This document shows, piece by piece, positions 1-8,532 of a stretch of DNA of 39,882 nucleotides. Under the pieces are notes generated by a model. That model searched no databases and was not told the origin of the DNA. It saw only the letters and a list, made by a program, of their open reading frames with translations. Numbering within the stretch: position 1 is the stretch's first letter; each line of letters starts with the position of its first letter. Origin of the DNA: Muribaculaceae bacterium. Lineage in GTDB: Bacteria; Bacteroidota; Bacteroidia; Bacteroidales; Muribaculaceae. The stretch is from assembly GCA_017454355.1 (NCBI GenBank), contig JAFTDD010000061.1, positions 1 to 39,882 on the forward strand, written 5' to 3'. The position numbers and the translations under genes were made by a program.

Positions 1-292
1 ACTGTCGCCCCTACGGGGCTGCGGTAACTTGTAGGGGCAGAACCTTTAGCTCGCGACCGAACGGGAGCAATTTATTCTGCCCATCATGTTTACGGGGGCT
101 AGCGCCCCCGCCTATGTGCTGTCGCCCCCTATCGGGGGCTCTTGGCCTCGCCTTGGCGAGGCCATAGAGTAAGCCCCGACAATGGCAAAGGCGCCTAAAT
201 TGCTATAATATAATCGATTATCTGAATGTTTATTTAATTTACCGTACAGTAATAATCTAAAAGTTAACATCTCACCGGCTTTGATGCTGTGG
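1..292. repeat. Intergenic cluster of small palindromes at the left edge
   Basis: No gene is supported here. The stretch holds several perfect short hairpins: GGGGGC/GCCCCC at 94-109, a GCCCCC-type stem at 124-139, and GGCCTCGCC/GGCGAGGCC at 144-163. CTGTCGCCCC near 2 and again near 119 marks two copies of one unit. Bases 29-42 and 71-83 are the two halves of a repeat that is contiguous at 2436-2461, here split by about 28 bases. It looks like REP-type filler downstream of the minus-strand esterase gene. Confidence 0.6.
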
Positions 293-1618
293 CTATCCTT
301 GGCCTTGGCTTGGGGGACGGACGCCGGGTGTGACGGGGCGGACGCGCAGCGCGCGGCGGTAATGGACGCGGTGAAGAGCGTCAATTTGCTTGCCGATGAT
401 GTCGATGTATCCCTCGCCTATAACAATCGAACGCGGCGCAATCATGCCGGCCGGATAGCGCAGGATGGCGCGCACACGGCCGTTCTGGTCACAGATTTGC
501 AGACCGGCGTCAGTGGCTGCCCACAGGTTGCCGGCGGCGTCAAACTCCATGTGGGTGACCATAATCCTCCTATTATAGTAGTGCAAATAGTAGAACCGCT
601 GCGCGTTCTCTATCGCGCCTTTCTCGCCGCGGATGCCCTGCCACAGGCAGTTGTCGGCATTATCCCACCACACCACGATGGTGCTGTCGGGGTAAAAGTC
701 TTTCAGATGCAAGAACTCTTCATCGTTGGCGATGTCCCACGGTTCCGCTTCGTGCCAGTCGTGGTCCTCGCCGTCGGGCAAGAGGGCTTGCAAGAAATCA
801 TTTGACGTGTGTCCCACGGTTGGAGGCTCGCTCCATAGCCATTCAAGGGCTTCGGGAAAGACTTCGGTGGCGCGCCGCACGTTGTGTCCGCCGTCGCTCC
901 AGTCGCAGTGCAACGCAACGCCGGCAAACTCCAGCGCTGTGGCCAACATACGGTTGCCCTCATACCAGTGGCCGAACAGCGGGTTCCACGCGTCGAGGGT
1001 GCCGTCCTGCAGATAGACGCGCAGCGGCAGTGGCTCGGTCTTGCGCACGAGCGCCTGCAGGTCGTTGCCGCCGCGCATGGCCACAAACGTGCCCACGCCG
1101 CTGAACACGCGCCCGAACAGGTCCGGCCTCTGGAACGCCGCGACCATGGCCGCGATGCCGCCGCTGCTGAGCCCCATTATCATGCGGTCGGCGGCGTTGT
1201 CGCTCAGCCGCACTTGGCGGCCGTCGGGCGTGCTCAGGCGCCCCACGGCGGGCAGCACCTCGGTGGCGAGGAAGTGGACGAAGCAGTCGTCGATGGCGTC
1301 AAACTCGTTGCTGCGGTTGTAGCGCAGCACGGTGCCATCAGCCGCTGTGATGCGGCCCGGCTGCAGCCACACGCCGATGGTCACCGGCAGGCGGCCGGCA
1401 GCCGTAAGGCTGTCGATAATTGCCGGCGCGTTGCACAGCGGGCCGTCGAGGCCCACCACAAGGGCGGCCGGCGCCGACGGGTCATAACTGTCAGGCACGG
1501 TCACCTCGAGGGTGTGCACCGTTCCGGGGTATATCTCGCACGTCGTCAGCGTGTCGCGCAGCGTCACGTGGCCGGCCGCGGAGGCTGCCAGAGGCATGAA
1601 AAGTAATAGTGCCAACAT
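293..1618 (-). CDS. Secreted esterase-like alpha/beta-hydrolase with C-terminal extension
   Basis: The protein is about 441 residues from the chosen start and opens with a signal peptide (MLALLLFMPLAASAAG). An esterase-D/Fes-like hydrolase domain follows. GLSSGG contains the likely nucleophile Ser at about residue 151, QDGTLDAWN probably supplies the acid, and GGHN the His. After about residue 285 comes a segment with beta-propeller-like phrases (FDAAGNLWAATDAGLQI) resembling SMP-30/gluconolactonase blades, too short for a complete propeller. The reading frame extends upstream to 1678, but those 20 residues are encoded by a GC-rich dispersed repeat (about 1619-1654) and would bury the signal peptide, so I prefer 1618. 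The substrate cannot be told. It is probably periplasmic or surface-located and involved in carbohydrate-ester or siderophore-type hydrolysis; that is inference. Confidence 0.75.
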   Translation of the reverse strand: MLALLLFMPLAASAAGHVTLRDTLTTCEIYPGTVHTLEVTVPDSYDPSAPAALVVGLDGPLCNAPAIIDSLTAAGRLPVTIGVWLQPGRITAADGTVLRYNRSNEFDAIDDCFVHFLATEVLPAVGRLSTPDGRQVRLSDNAADRMIMGLSSGGIAAMVAAFQRPDLFGRVFSGVGTFVAMRGGNDLQALVRKTEPLPLRVYLQDGTLDAWNPLFGHWYEGNRMLATALEFAGVALHCDWSDGGHNVRRATEVFPEALEWLWSEPPTVGHTSNDFLQALLPDGEDHDWHEAEPWDIANDEEFLHLKDFYPDSTIVVWWDNADNCLWQGIRGEKGAIENAQRFYYLHYYNRRIMVTHMEFDAAGNLWAATDAGLQICDQNGRVRAILRYPAGMIAPRSIVIGEGYIDIIGKQIDALHRVHYRRALRVRPVTPGVRPPSQGQG

Positions 1619-1770
1619 GCCTCCCCCCAGCCCCCTCCTGAAGGAGGGGGAGAGTGATGCTAAAGCGCTTGGTCTCATTGATGATTTCGATTATTCGATT
1701 GCTCGAGAGTTTTTCAGTTTAAACGCTTTCCTCCCTCTCTTTAGGAGGGGGAATTAATTGGGGAGGACAA
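1619..1770. repeat. Two copies of a GGAGGGGG palindromic repeat between esterase and aroK
   Basis: CCCCCTCCTGAAGGAGGGGG at about 1630-1649 is a near-perfect palindrome flanked by CCCC and GGGG tracts. A relative, CTCTTTAGGAGGGGG, lies at about 1736-1752 and ends in a GGGGAGG tract at 1760. The first copy abuts the esterase start. The second supplies the last codons and the stop of aroK. Between them are about 80 bases of AT-rich sequence with no gene. Confidence 0.6.
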
Positions 1771-2295
1771 GTCAGACAAGACGCCGGCGAGGGCGGCGGC
1801 AGTGGCGCGAGTGGCCTCGGCGGTCTCGATGTCGGTGCTGTCGAAGTGCAGCATCGCCTTGTCGTAGAATGGCGCGCGGCGCTCAAGTTCGGCGCCGACG
1901 TAGGCGGCAATCTCGTCGTCGCTTTTGCCGGCCAGCAGCGGGCGCTTGGCGCGTTGCTCCGGCAACAGCAGGCGGCGCATAATAACTTCGGGCGTAGTGG
2001 TGAGGTGGATAGTGAGGCCGCAGGCGTTCATCAGTTCGATGTTGCCCTGTCGCAGTGGAGTGCCGCCGCCGGTGGCCACCACCGCGTCGTCGCCGGCCAC
2101 GCGTCGCAGTGCCTCGCTCTCAATCTCGCGGAAACGCTCCTCACCCACTGTGGCAAAAATCTCGTTGATGGTAGCGCCGCACTGCTCCTCGATAAACTCG
2201 TCAAGGTCGATAAAGGGCATATCCATGCAACGGGCCAACTCAATGCCGAGCGTTGTCTTGCCGCTGCCCATAAATCCGATGAGAAATATCGTCAT
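1741..2295 (-). CDS. aroK: Shikimate kinase
   Basis: This 184-residue enzyme phosphorylates shikimate at the 3-hydroxyl with ATP, step five of the cytosolic chorismate pathway. The Walker A loop GFMGSGKT lies at residues 7-14. The shikimate-binding pair DLD is at 30-32, followed by the conserved FREIE, and ATGGG is at 74-78. A lid-type QRAKRPLL lies near 114-121. The frame continues upstream to 2355, but those codons come from a tandem TCAACC-type repeat (2296-2350) giving a Ser/Pro/Gln-rich run. Starting at MTIFLIGFMG places the beta1/P-loop at the normal position. The last residues (about SSPINSPS) and the stop are encoded by the GGAGGGGG repeat, so the natural C-terminus has probably been replaced or extended. 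aroA lies 14 kb away on the same strand. Confidence 0.93.
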   Translation of the reverse strand: MTIFLIGFMGSGKTTLGIELARCMDMPFIDLDEFIEEQCGATINEIFATVGEERFREIESEALRRVAGDDAVVATGGGTPLRQGNIELMNACGLTIHLTTTPEVIMRRLLLPEQRAKRPLLAGKSDDEIAAYVGAELERRAPFYDKAMLHFDSTDIETAEATRATAAALAGVLSDLSSPINSPS

Positions 2296-2352
2296 GAAAG
2301 GTTGAGGGGTTGATGGTTGAGAGGTTGATGGTTGAGAGGTTGATGGTTGAAC
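2296..2352. repeat. Tandem GGTTGATGGTTGAGA repeat upstream of aroK
   Basis: About three tandem units of the type GGTTGAGAGGTTGATGGTTGA cover the 57 bases before the aroK start. Related TCAACCCCTCAACCCTCAACC recurs at about 2472-2492. The repeat keeps the aroK frame open upstream but has no protein-like character. Confidence 0.7.
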
Positions 2353-2435
2353 CATTTGCTATCGCAAATGGTAATAAATGTAGGGCCTGGCCTTGGCCTG
2401 GCCGTTCCTGAGACAAATCCATTATCTCCGAGCGC

Positions 2436-2461
2436 TTGTAGGGGCAGAATTTATTCTGCCC
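2436..2461. repeat. Palindromic TGTAGGGGCAGAA repeat
   Basis: TTGTAGGGGCAGAA is joined to TTTATTCTGCCCA, so GGGCAGAA pairs with TTCTGCCC. Related copies lie at 29-83 (interrupted) and at 34957-34982 next to the alaS stop. A short mobile or REP-like element is the simplest reading. Confidence 0.6.
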
Positions 2462-2502
2462 ACCACGAGGCTCAACCCCTCAACCCTCAACCTCCGAACG
2501 GG

Positions 2503-2952
2503 TCAGTGGGGGCGGGGAGTGGGCGGGATTTTGCAGTAGGGGCGGCCGCCACGGCCCGGCAAAGAGGCCGGGGCGCTGTCGGGGGTCGCATCGTGGTCAC
2601 ACTGCTCACCCCGGCCGTGAGTGCAGTTGCCGCAAGAGGCGCCGCTCACTTCCACTTCACCGTCGACACTCGCCTTGAAGCGAAGCGCCTTGAAACCCTC
2701 GAGCAGGCTCTCGACGGTCTCGGTGCCGCGTTCATAGGTGACAGTGACTTTGTGGGTGGGTACGTCGGCCTCGATGCTGAAAATGCCGGGGCACACCTCG
2801 GGCAGGCCCGCCTCGAGGCGGTTCACACAGTTCTGGCAACGGATGTCGACGCTGAATGTAGTGCTGTCGAGTTTCAGTGCCGGCTTCATCGCGGTGAGAA
2901 CCGCCACAATAACTACCGCCACTACCATCGAAATAAAATAGTACTGCTTCAT
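2503..2952 (-). CDS. Membrane-anchored heavy-metal-associated (HMA) domain protein
   Basis: The 149-residue product has an N-terminal hydrophobic segment (about residues 4-21, a membrane anchor or uncleaved signal). An HMA-like ferredoxin fold follows, with the paired cysteines in DIRCQNC at about 45-48, where the family usually reads GMxCxxC. The C-terminal tail is rich in Cys and His (SCGNCTHGRGEQCDHD), suggesting a second metal site, then ends in a Pro/Arg-rich run. The frame is open to 3042, but MKQYYFIS at 2952 gives a sensible N-terminus and avoids an upstream palindrome. Binding or delivery of a soft metal such as copper in the periplasm is inferred from the family. No metal-export ATPase is adjacent. 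Confidence 0.7.
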   Translation of the reverse strand: MKQYYFISMVVAVVIVAVLTAMKPALKLDSTTFSVDIRCQNCVNRLEAGLPEVCPGIFSIEADVPTHKVTVTYERGTETVESLLEGFKALRFKASVDGEVEVSGASCGNCTHGRGEQCDHDATPDSAPASLPGRGGRPYCKIPPTPRPH

Positions 2953-2989
2953 ATCGTTGTTTTTAAAAATAATAATAGAAATAGTAGAA

Positions 2990-3069
2990 CCCGTGAAGTG
3001 GGTATTTGACCCATAGGCGAGGGTGAGCGAAGCGAACCCCACCTATAAACCAATCACCCGCTTCACGGG
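2990..3069. repeat. Inverted repeat between the HMA and barrel genes
   Basis: CCCGTGAAGTGGGT at 2990-3003 pairs with ACCCGCTTCACGGG at 3056-3069, with one mismatch in 14. It lies downstream of the barrel gene, so it could act as a REP element or as part of a terminator. No T-run follows on either strand. Confidence 0.6.
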
Positions 3070-3113
3070 TTGGTGTTGGAATAAAAAACAGGCTGCAATG
3101 TTCGCTTCTGATT

Positions 3114-3824
3114 TTATCGCAGGGTGGTGAAGAGGCCGGCGTAGGCCACGGTGAGGCCGAGGCAGGTGCCGCGGTAGGCCTGCGGCAGGCCGCCATGGAA
3201 ACGCAGTCCGGCCACCCAGGGTGAGATGCGCAGGCTGGACGTGTAGCGCGTTTTATCAACAAACTGGCCGTGCAACTTGATGTCAATATCGGCCTGGGCG
3301 CGCCATGACCAACTGCCGAGCGCCACATCTGTGGCGTTAATGACGGCAAACACGTCGCGTCCCGCCTCGTTCTTGCTCCACTCGATGTCGTTTACCGTCC
3401 ACGACAGGCGGCTGTAGTAAGCGCCGGCCAACGGCGTGACGACCACGCGGTCGCTCGCCTTGATGCGGTAGCCGGCCATAAGCGACACGGCGAAATTGCT
3501 CAAGTTGCGTGACTTGTTGAGTTGCAGGTCGCGGCCGTTCTCATCGAAGATGCCAAAGGGATTGTCGATGCGGATGGTTGGCTGCCCGTAGGTGAAGCCC
3601 ACCTTAAGGCGCAGGCCATCGTAACCGCCCTCGATGCCGGCACCAAAGTTGACGGTGGTCTTAATCAGGTCGGCGGCACCGCCAACGGGAGCCTGCAAGC
3701 CCACTCCGGCGTCAAAGCCGTAACTCCAGCCGCCGCAGTGGGCAGTGAACGCTGTTATCAAGGTACAAAGTACAAAGTACGAAGTACGAAGTGTGAGTCC
3801 ACTGCATAAAGTGAATAGTCTCAT
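3114..3824 (-). CDS. Predicted outer-membrane beta-barrel protein, unknown function
   Basis: About 236 residues from MRLFTLCSG. The N-terminus is a signal-peptide-like hydrophobic run ending near AFTAHC. The rest alternates polar and hydrophobic residues with many Gly and aromatic residues (GAGIEGGYDGLRLKVGFTYG, LRFHGGLPQAYRG), typical of a small outer-membrane barrel of the porin-family/OmpW-like size class. I do not recognise a specific family. Codons for about residues 12-21 of the signal peptide come from a GTACTTCGTACTT dispersed repeat (3757-3790). An alternative start at 3863 adds 13 residues (MNINGYLCKKTCG), which would be unusual before a signal peptide; the choice is not certain. 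Confidence 0.6.
   Translation of the reverse strand: MRLFTLCSGLTLRTSYFVLCTLITAFTAHCGGWSYGFDAGVGLQAPVGGAADLIKTTVNFGAGIEGGYDGLRLKVGFTYGQPTIRIDNPFGIFDENGRDLQLNKSRNLSNFAVSLMAGYRIKASDRVVVTPLAGAYYSRLSWTVNDIEWSKNEAGRDVFAVINATDVALGSWSWRAQADIDIKLHGQFVDKTRYTSSLRISPWVAGLRFHGGLPQAYRGTCLGLTVAYAGLFTTLR
3757..3791. repeat. GTACAAAGTACGAAGTAC repeat inside the barrel gene
   Basis: Tandem units of GTACAAA/GTACGAA run through this stretch. The same family in the other orientation forms 17297-17322, directly upstream of the HAD gene. Here it lies within the signal-peptide codons, an example of a repeat captured by a coding region. Confidence 0.6.
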
Positions 3825-3903
3825 ACCGCAAGTTTTTTTACATAAATATCCATTAATATTCATTAATCTTAGTCGCAGAGTTGTTGTTTTGAATAAATAT
3901 TAA

Positions 3904-3960
3904 TGGATAATTAATGGGTATTCGTGTTAAAATTAATCCGCGACTTTTTGCGGTAGACTC
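3904..3960 (-). repeat. 57-bp dispersed repeat, copy A, 3' of the first M6 protease
   Basis: Position-by-position comparison with 9139-9195 gives 48 identical bases of 57, without gaps. The most conserved part is CGCGACTTTTTGC followed by GTAGACTC. Both copies lie immediately beyond the stop codon of a minus-strand gene (17 bases and 1 base away), so the element would be in the 3' end of both transcripts. Confidence 0.75.
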
Positions 3961-3977
3961 AAGTGTTGAGTTTCGCA

Positions 3978-6236
3978 TTATTGATCGCTTGAGAGGATAG
4001 CGTCGAGGATGGTGTTCACGTCGCCAACGTCAACGCGGCCGTCGCCGTTCACGTCCAGTACCGCGTCCTTGTTGCCGGCGAGGATGGCGGCAAGGATGGC
4101 GTTCACGTCGCCCACGTCAACACGGCTGTCGCTGTTCACGTCCAGCGGGTCGCCCTCGTCATCGAGGCGCATCTCGCCGGTGTAGTACACCGTCAGGTCG
4201 TCGATAAAGGTGGCCGTGCGCATCGCCGTGGTGCCGCTGGTCATGTTCACGCGCAGCAGCACAGGCTCGCTGAAGTCGATGTTCCACGAGGCCGAGGTGC
4301 TCTCCTGTCCCGCAATGGTCACCGCGCCCTGGCTCACCCAGGTCACACCCTCGTCCACCGACGTGTATAGCACCAGTTTGGAGGCTGTGGCGGCGGTGTT
4401 GGTGGCGTGCAGCGACACGCGGTAGACGTAGTCGCAGTCGATTGGCTTGGCCATCTGCAACTGGCTGGGGCGAATCATTGCCACGGCATGGCTGCCGTTG
4501 CCCTGCTGTCCGTCCTCAATCTCGGTCACGGCGGCTTTGGTCAGGTTCCACGTTGCCCAGCGGCCCTTCACGCCGGTCACGCTCTGCTCGGTGGTCACGG
4601 GCATTGTCTCAAAGTCCTCCACCACGCTCTGCATCGAGTCGTCGCTAATGGCGTCAAACGTGATCACGCCGCCGCGTTCGGCGATATTTTGCAGCACAAT
4701 CGGGCTGGGCGACTGGTCCCACGTCAATAGGTTGGGAGTGGTGAAATTGTTGAGGCGCGTCACTCCCGACGTGCCCGGGAAGGCGTTGCCCGCGCCGATG
4801 TCTTCGCCGCCGTTGGCGTGCAGCAACTCATAGTAGTTGTGGCTGGCAGTGGCGTTGACCGTGTTGTCCTCCCACACGGCGTCCACGCTCTCGTCCACGC
4901 GCGCCACCAGCATGCCGTGGCCGGGCAGATAGGTGTCCCATCCGGTCTTCTGCCGGTTCTCAAAGAGGAAGTACTCCTTCTCGTTAGCCGTTGGCAGCAG
5001 GAAGCCCTCGCGGGTGCTCTGCAACTCGTTCAAAGTATAGGAACCCGCCTCGCTGAGCACCTGCGGCTCGGCAAAGCCCAGCGTGTACCGCTCCCAAATG
5101 GAGTAGCCCACCGGGGTGCGGCCCTCGTCGATGCCGCTACCGCCTGACATCACGTCCCACTCGCCCGGGTGAACGCTCTGGCCACCCTCGGCGTAGTTGG
5201 TGTCGTATAGGTCCGGCAAGCCCAGCACATGGCTGAACTCGTGGCACATCGTGCCGATGCCCAGAGGCACCGTGTGGCCGTAACTCTCCCAACCGTAAAT
5301 CTCGGTCGAGCAGGCGTAGCGCCAGAACGAGCAGCCGTCCAGGTCAAGCGTCTCGTAGCCGGTCTGCGTCCAGTTGATCAGGTAATAGGCGTGCGGCCAC
5401 AGGTAGCCCTGGTTGTTGCCGCCATAGTTGGCGCTGTAGCCGGCCGTGATGAAGTACACCATGTCGATGATGCCATCGCCGTTGGTGTCATACTGTGAGA
5501 AGTCCACCTCGTCGTCGAGCGCCTTCAGCGCGTCGGCAAAGATGTCAAACGTGTCGTCGGTGCCGTGAGGCTTGGTGCAGGGGTAGTCAACGTCCACCGG
5601 ACCGTAGATGTCAAACTGCGGCACAAAGGCGCCGTTGCTTTGGGCCTCAAAGTAGTCGCGCATCGAACCCACGCAGCGCTTGCGCTGGCCCGAGTGGGTG
5701 AAGCCGTTGTAGCCCTCGGTGTTGACCATCTCGTCGTAGAAGGCTTTGTCGCGCGTGAACTTCTTGTCGTTGTAGTTGATCAAGATGATCAGGCCGCGGA
5801 AGTTGCTGTAGTCAAAGTCGGCGCCGGGGATGCGGCGCGGTGCGCGCGCCGTCAGGCCCGTCGAGGGCAGCGCGCGGCTGTCGCGACGGGCGCGCATCTC
5901 ATGGGCGCGCGACACCATCGACTTGTCAATCAGCCGGTGGGGCAGCGCGGCAATGGTCGCCATTTCGCTCGCACGGCGCACGTCATGCGCCATTACGCCT
6001 GTCGACACCAGCCGCTCGCCATCGCGGCGCGCGTAGCAGTAGCCGTCCGCACCGGGCAGCAGGGTGTAGCCGTCGGTGGTGGTGTAGTAGTGATAGAACT
6101 CGTCGCCGTTGAGCACAACGGTCAGGCTGTCGCCGTCAGGCTGAGCCACACGCGACGGACGAGGGTCGGCGGGTATGGCGATTGCTGCTACGGCCGCGGT
6201 TGTGGCAACCAATGTTGCCAGCATTAATCTCTTCAT
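3978..6236 (-). CDS. Secreted M6-family metalloprotease with C-terminal dockerin (paralogue 1)
   Basis: 752 residues: signal peptide (about 1-20), propeptide-like N-terminal region, then a zinc-protease domain with HEFSHVLGLPD at about 332-342, matching the HExxHxxGxxD signature of the immune-inhibitor-A (M6) family. YDTNGDGIID near 249-258 looks like a calcium loop. A beta-sandwich-like region (about 545-690) follows the catalytic domain. The end (about 698-750) carries two dockerin calcium repeats, DVNSDSRVDVGDVN and DVNGDGRVDVGDVN, each followed by an ILxAIL-type helix. It is predicted to be exported and attached outside the cell. The gene follows its paralogue by 64 bases and is probably co-transcribed with it. 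A 57-bp repeat lies just 3' of the stop. Confidence 0.88.
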   Translation of the reverse strand: MKRLMLATLVATTAAVAAIAIPADPRPSRVAQPDGDSLTVVLNGDEFYHYYTTTDGYTLLPGADGYCYARRDGERLVSTGVMAHDVRRASEMATIAALPHRLIDKSMVSRAHEMRARRDSRALPSTGLTARAPRRIPGADFDYSNFRGLIILINYNDKKFTRDKAFYDEMVNTEGYNGFTHSGQRKRCVGSMRDYFEAQSNGAFVPQFDIYGPVDVDYPCTKPHGTDDTFDIFADALKALDDEVDFSQYDTNGDGIIDMVYFITAGYSANYGGNNQGYLWPHAYYLINWTQTGYETLDLDGCSFWRYACSTEIYGWESYGHTVPLGIGTMCHEFSHVLGLPDLYDTNYAEGGQSVHPGEWDVMSGGSGIDEGRTPVGYSIWERYTLGFAEPQVLSEAGSYTLNELQSTREGFLLPTANEKEYFLFENRQKTGWDTYLPGHGMLVARVDESVDAVWEDNTVNATASHNYYELLHANGGEDIGAGNAFPGTSGVTRLNNFTTPNLLTWDQSPSPIVLQNIAERGGVITFDAISDDSMQSVVEDFETMPVTTEQSVTGVKGRWATWNLTKAAVTEIEDGQQGNGSHAVAMIRPSQLQMAKPIDCDYVYRVSLHATNTAATASKLVLYTSVDEGVTWVSQGAVTIAGQESTSASWNIDFSEPVLLRVNMTSGTTAMRTATFIDDLTVYYTGEMRLDDEGDPLDVNSDSRVDVGDVNAILAAILAGNKDAVLDVNGDGRVDVGDVNTILDAILSSDQ

Positions 6237-6300
6237 TATTTTGGGTAGTTAGAAACTAGGATTTCTAGGATTTCTAGGATTTCTAGTGTTTCTAGGATTC
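6237..6300. repeat. Tandem TCTAGGATT repeat between the two M6 protease genes
   Basis: Five or so units of TAGGATTTC fill the 64-base gap. The upstream gene's TAG stop is itself part of a CTAGG unit. The same family (TCTAGGAAA, TAGGGATTC) recurs at about 11733-11780 at the 3' end of the cytidine deaminase gene. Confidence 0.7.
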
Positions 6301-8532
6301 CTAGGGTTGAGAATTGTTGTTTAGGATTATATCGAGGATGGTGTTCACGTCGCCAACGTCAACGCTGCCGTCATCGTTCACGTCATACTTGGTGTCGCTG
6401 TCGGCGGTGAGGATGGCGGCCAGCACGGCGTTCACGTCGCCCACGTCCACCACGCCATCGTTGTTGACGTCGCCCTTGAGCGAGGGCTCGGCTTCCTGCT
6501 TGCCGTTGTGATAGAGCCGCAGGTCGTCGATGTAGAGGCGCGACGTCTTCACCTTGCTGCCGGCCGTCATGTTGATGCGCAGGCGCACGGGCTTGTCGGT
6601 ATTCTCGTTGAGTTTCCACATCACCGTGCCGATGGCGCTGCCGGCAATGCTCACGGTGTGGTCGCTCGCCGGGTCCTTCCACGTCTTGCCGCCATCGTAA
6701 CTCACGTAGAGGCGCAACTTGGCCGCCGCGGCGCTGCTGTTGAACACGTTGGCGCGCACCATCGTCAGCCGGTAGTCGAGGTCGGTCTCCATCTGAATCA
6801 TGCTGGGCGTGTACATGCCCATGGATTGCGCGCCGTTGCACGTCACACCCTCCTCGCCGGCCATCACGTTGGCCTTGTTCAGCGTCCATGTGGCCCATCG
6901 GCCCTGCACGCCCTTGAGCGGCGTGGCCGCGTTGACCGGCATCTCCTCAAAGTCCTCGACGAGCACCTGCTGGTCAGCGGCCTTGATGACGCGGAACGTC
7001 ACCGCGCCGCCGGTCGTCTCGTCGATGTCGGTGATGACAAACGGGCTCTCGACACCGGCCCATGAGCACAGGTTCGCCACTCCGCTATTGTCAAGCATCA
7101 GCACACCGTCGGTGCCAGGGAAGGGGTCGCTGGTTTTGTCGCCCTCGGTGCTGCCGCCGGCGCGCAGCAACTCGTAGTAGTTGTGGTTGGGGTCGCAGTT
7201 GAGCGTGTTGTTGTTCCACACCGCCACGTTGGTGCTGTCAACCCTCACCACCACCATGCCGTGGCCGGGCAGCGCCGCGTCCCAGCGAGTGGCCTGCCGG
7301 TTCTCAATCAGGAAGAACTCGCGGCTGTCCTCGGCCGTGGGCAACTTGTAGCCGCTGTTGCCCGTCTGTAACGGCTCGATGGAGTACTCGCCGGCCTCGG
7401 TGATTACCTGCGGCGCGGCCCACTCAAACGTGTATCGCTCAAAGAGCGAATAGCCGGCCGGGGTGCGAGAGTAGTTGTTATAGCCGCCACTGGCCATAAT
7501 GTCCCATTTGCCCGGGTCATGGCTCTGGCCGCCGGTCTCGTAGTTGGTGTCGTAGAGGTCGGGGAAACCCAGCACGTGGGTGAACTCGTGGCAAATGGTG
7601 CCGATGCCGTCGGGCACTCCGCTGCCCTCCTGACCCATCAGCGCCGTCGAGCAGGCATACAGGTTGAAGCGCTTGCCGTCAAAGCGGTTGTTGGTCAGCC
7701 AGCCGCTCTTGTAGGGCCACAGCAGGCGGCTGTCGTTATTCTGAGTGTTGGAGCCGTAGCCGGCCACGATAAAATAGACCATGTCCACATAGCCGTCGCC
7801 GTCGGTGTCATACTGCGAATAGTCGATCTCGTTGTCGAGCAGGCGGATAGCCGTCTGGAAAATCGAGCGCGAACTGGCGTTGCCCTGTGTGGAGGCGTAG
7901 TTGGTCACGTCTACCGGGCCGTAGATGTCAAACTGTGGGTCGAAGTTGCCCATCGAGTTCTCGCGGTAGTAGTCACACACGCTGCCGGTGAACCGCCCAT
8001 ATACGTTCGACTGGTCGTAGCCGGTGTAGCCACGCTTGTTCACCATGTCCTCATAGATATCGGCGTGTTCAATCTTGATGTCGCTATAGTTGATGAGGAT
8101 AATCAAGCCGCGGAACTTGTCGTAGTCAAACTGCTTGATGCGGTTCAGGCCGCCCTGCTCGTCACGGGCACGGCGTGCGCGTGTGCCCTCGGTCGAGGCA
8201 ACGCGGTCGGTGACGTGCTTGCCGGTGATAGCCAGCAGCGACATCTCCGACGGAGTGCGCCGCGCCGCATCATGGGCTAGCACACCCGTCGACGACAGGC
8301 GCCCCGCGCCATCAAGGCGCGCGTACTCATAGGCACCGGTCGCGCTGTTGCGCAGCACGGTGTAGCCGTCGCTCGTGCAGTTGTAGTGGTAAAACTCGTC
8401 GCCCACCAGCCGCAGGGTCACGCTCGTGCCGTCGGGCTGCTGACACACTCCGGGCATCGGGTTGGCCGGTATCGCGTTGGCAACGGCAACGCTCGCCGCG
8501 GCCACCATCAATCCAATCAGTCTTTTCATCAT
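6301..8532 (-). CDS. Secreted M6-family metalloprotease with C-terminal dockerin (paralogue 2)
   Basis: 743 residues with the same plan as the next gene: signal peptide (about 1-20), the N-terminal GDEFYHY...DGYTVL pattern shared by both, a zinc site HEFTHVLGFPD at about 315-325, a calcium-type loop YDTDGDGYVD near 241-250, a beta-rich region, and a final double dockerin (DVNNDGVVDVGDVN, DVNDDGSVDVGDVN). Identity is obvious through the whole catalytic region (for example CHEF, PDLYDTNY, PGHGM), so the pair arose by tandem duplication. The start may be either of two adjacent ATGs (8532 or 8529). Differences in the region before the zinc site suggest diverged specificity; the substrates are unknown. 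Confidence 0.88.
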   Translation of the reverse strand: MMKRLIGLMVAAASVAVANAIPANPMPGVCQQPDGTSVTLRLVGDEFYHYNCTSDGYTVLRNSATGAYEYARLDGAGRLSSTGVLAHDAARRTPSEMSLLAITGKHVTDRVASTEGTRARRARDEQGGLNRIKQFDYDKFRGLIILINYSDIKIEHADIYEDMVNKRGYTGYDQSNVYGRFTGSVCDYYRENSMGNFDPQFDIYGPVDVTNYASTQGNASSRSIFQTAIRLLDNEIDYSQYDTDGDGYVDMVYFIVAGYGSNTQNNDSRLLWPYKSGWLTNNRFDGKRFNLYACSTALMGQEGSGVPDGIGTICHEFTHVLGFPDLYDTNYETGGQSHDPGKWDIMASGGYNNYSRTPAGYSLFERYTFEWAAPQVITEAGEYSIEPLQTGNSGYKLPTAEDSREFFLIENRQATRWDAALPGHGMVVVRVDSTNVAVWNNNTLNCDPNHNYYELLRAGGSTEGDKTSDPFPGTDGVLMLDNSGVANLCSWAGVESPFVITDIDETTGGAVTFRVIKAADQQVLVEDFEEMPVNAATPLKGVQGRWATWTLNKANVMAGEEGVTCNGAQSMGMYTPSMIQMETDLDYRLTMVRANVFNSSAAAAKLRLYVSYDGGKTWKDPASDHTVSIAGSAIGTVMWKLNENTDKPVRLRINMTAGSKVKTSRLYIDDLRLYHNGKQEAEPSLKGDVNNDGVVDVGDVNAVLAAILTADSDTKYDVNDDGSVDVGDVNTILDIILNNNSQP

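Noticed and set aside
112-384. A 90-codon minus-strand frame at the left edge
   Set aside because: It overlaps the end of the esterase gene in another frame and crosses several palindromes; the translation has no protein-like features.
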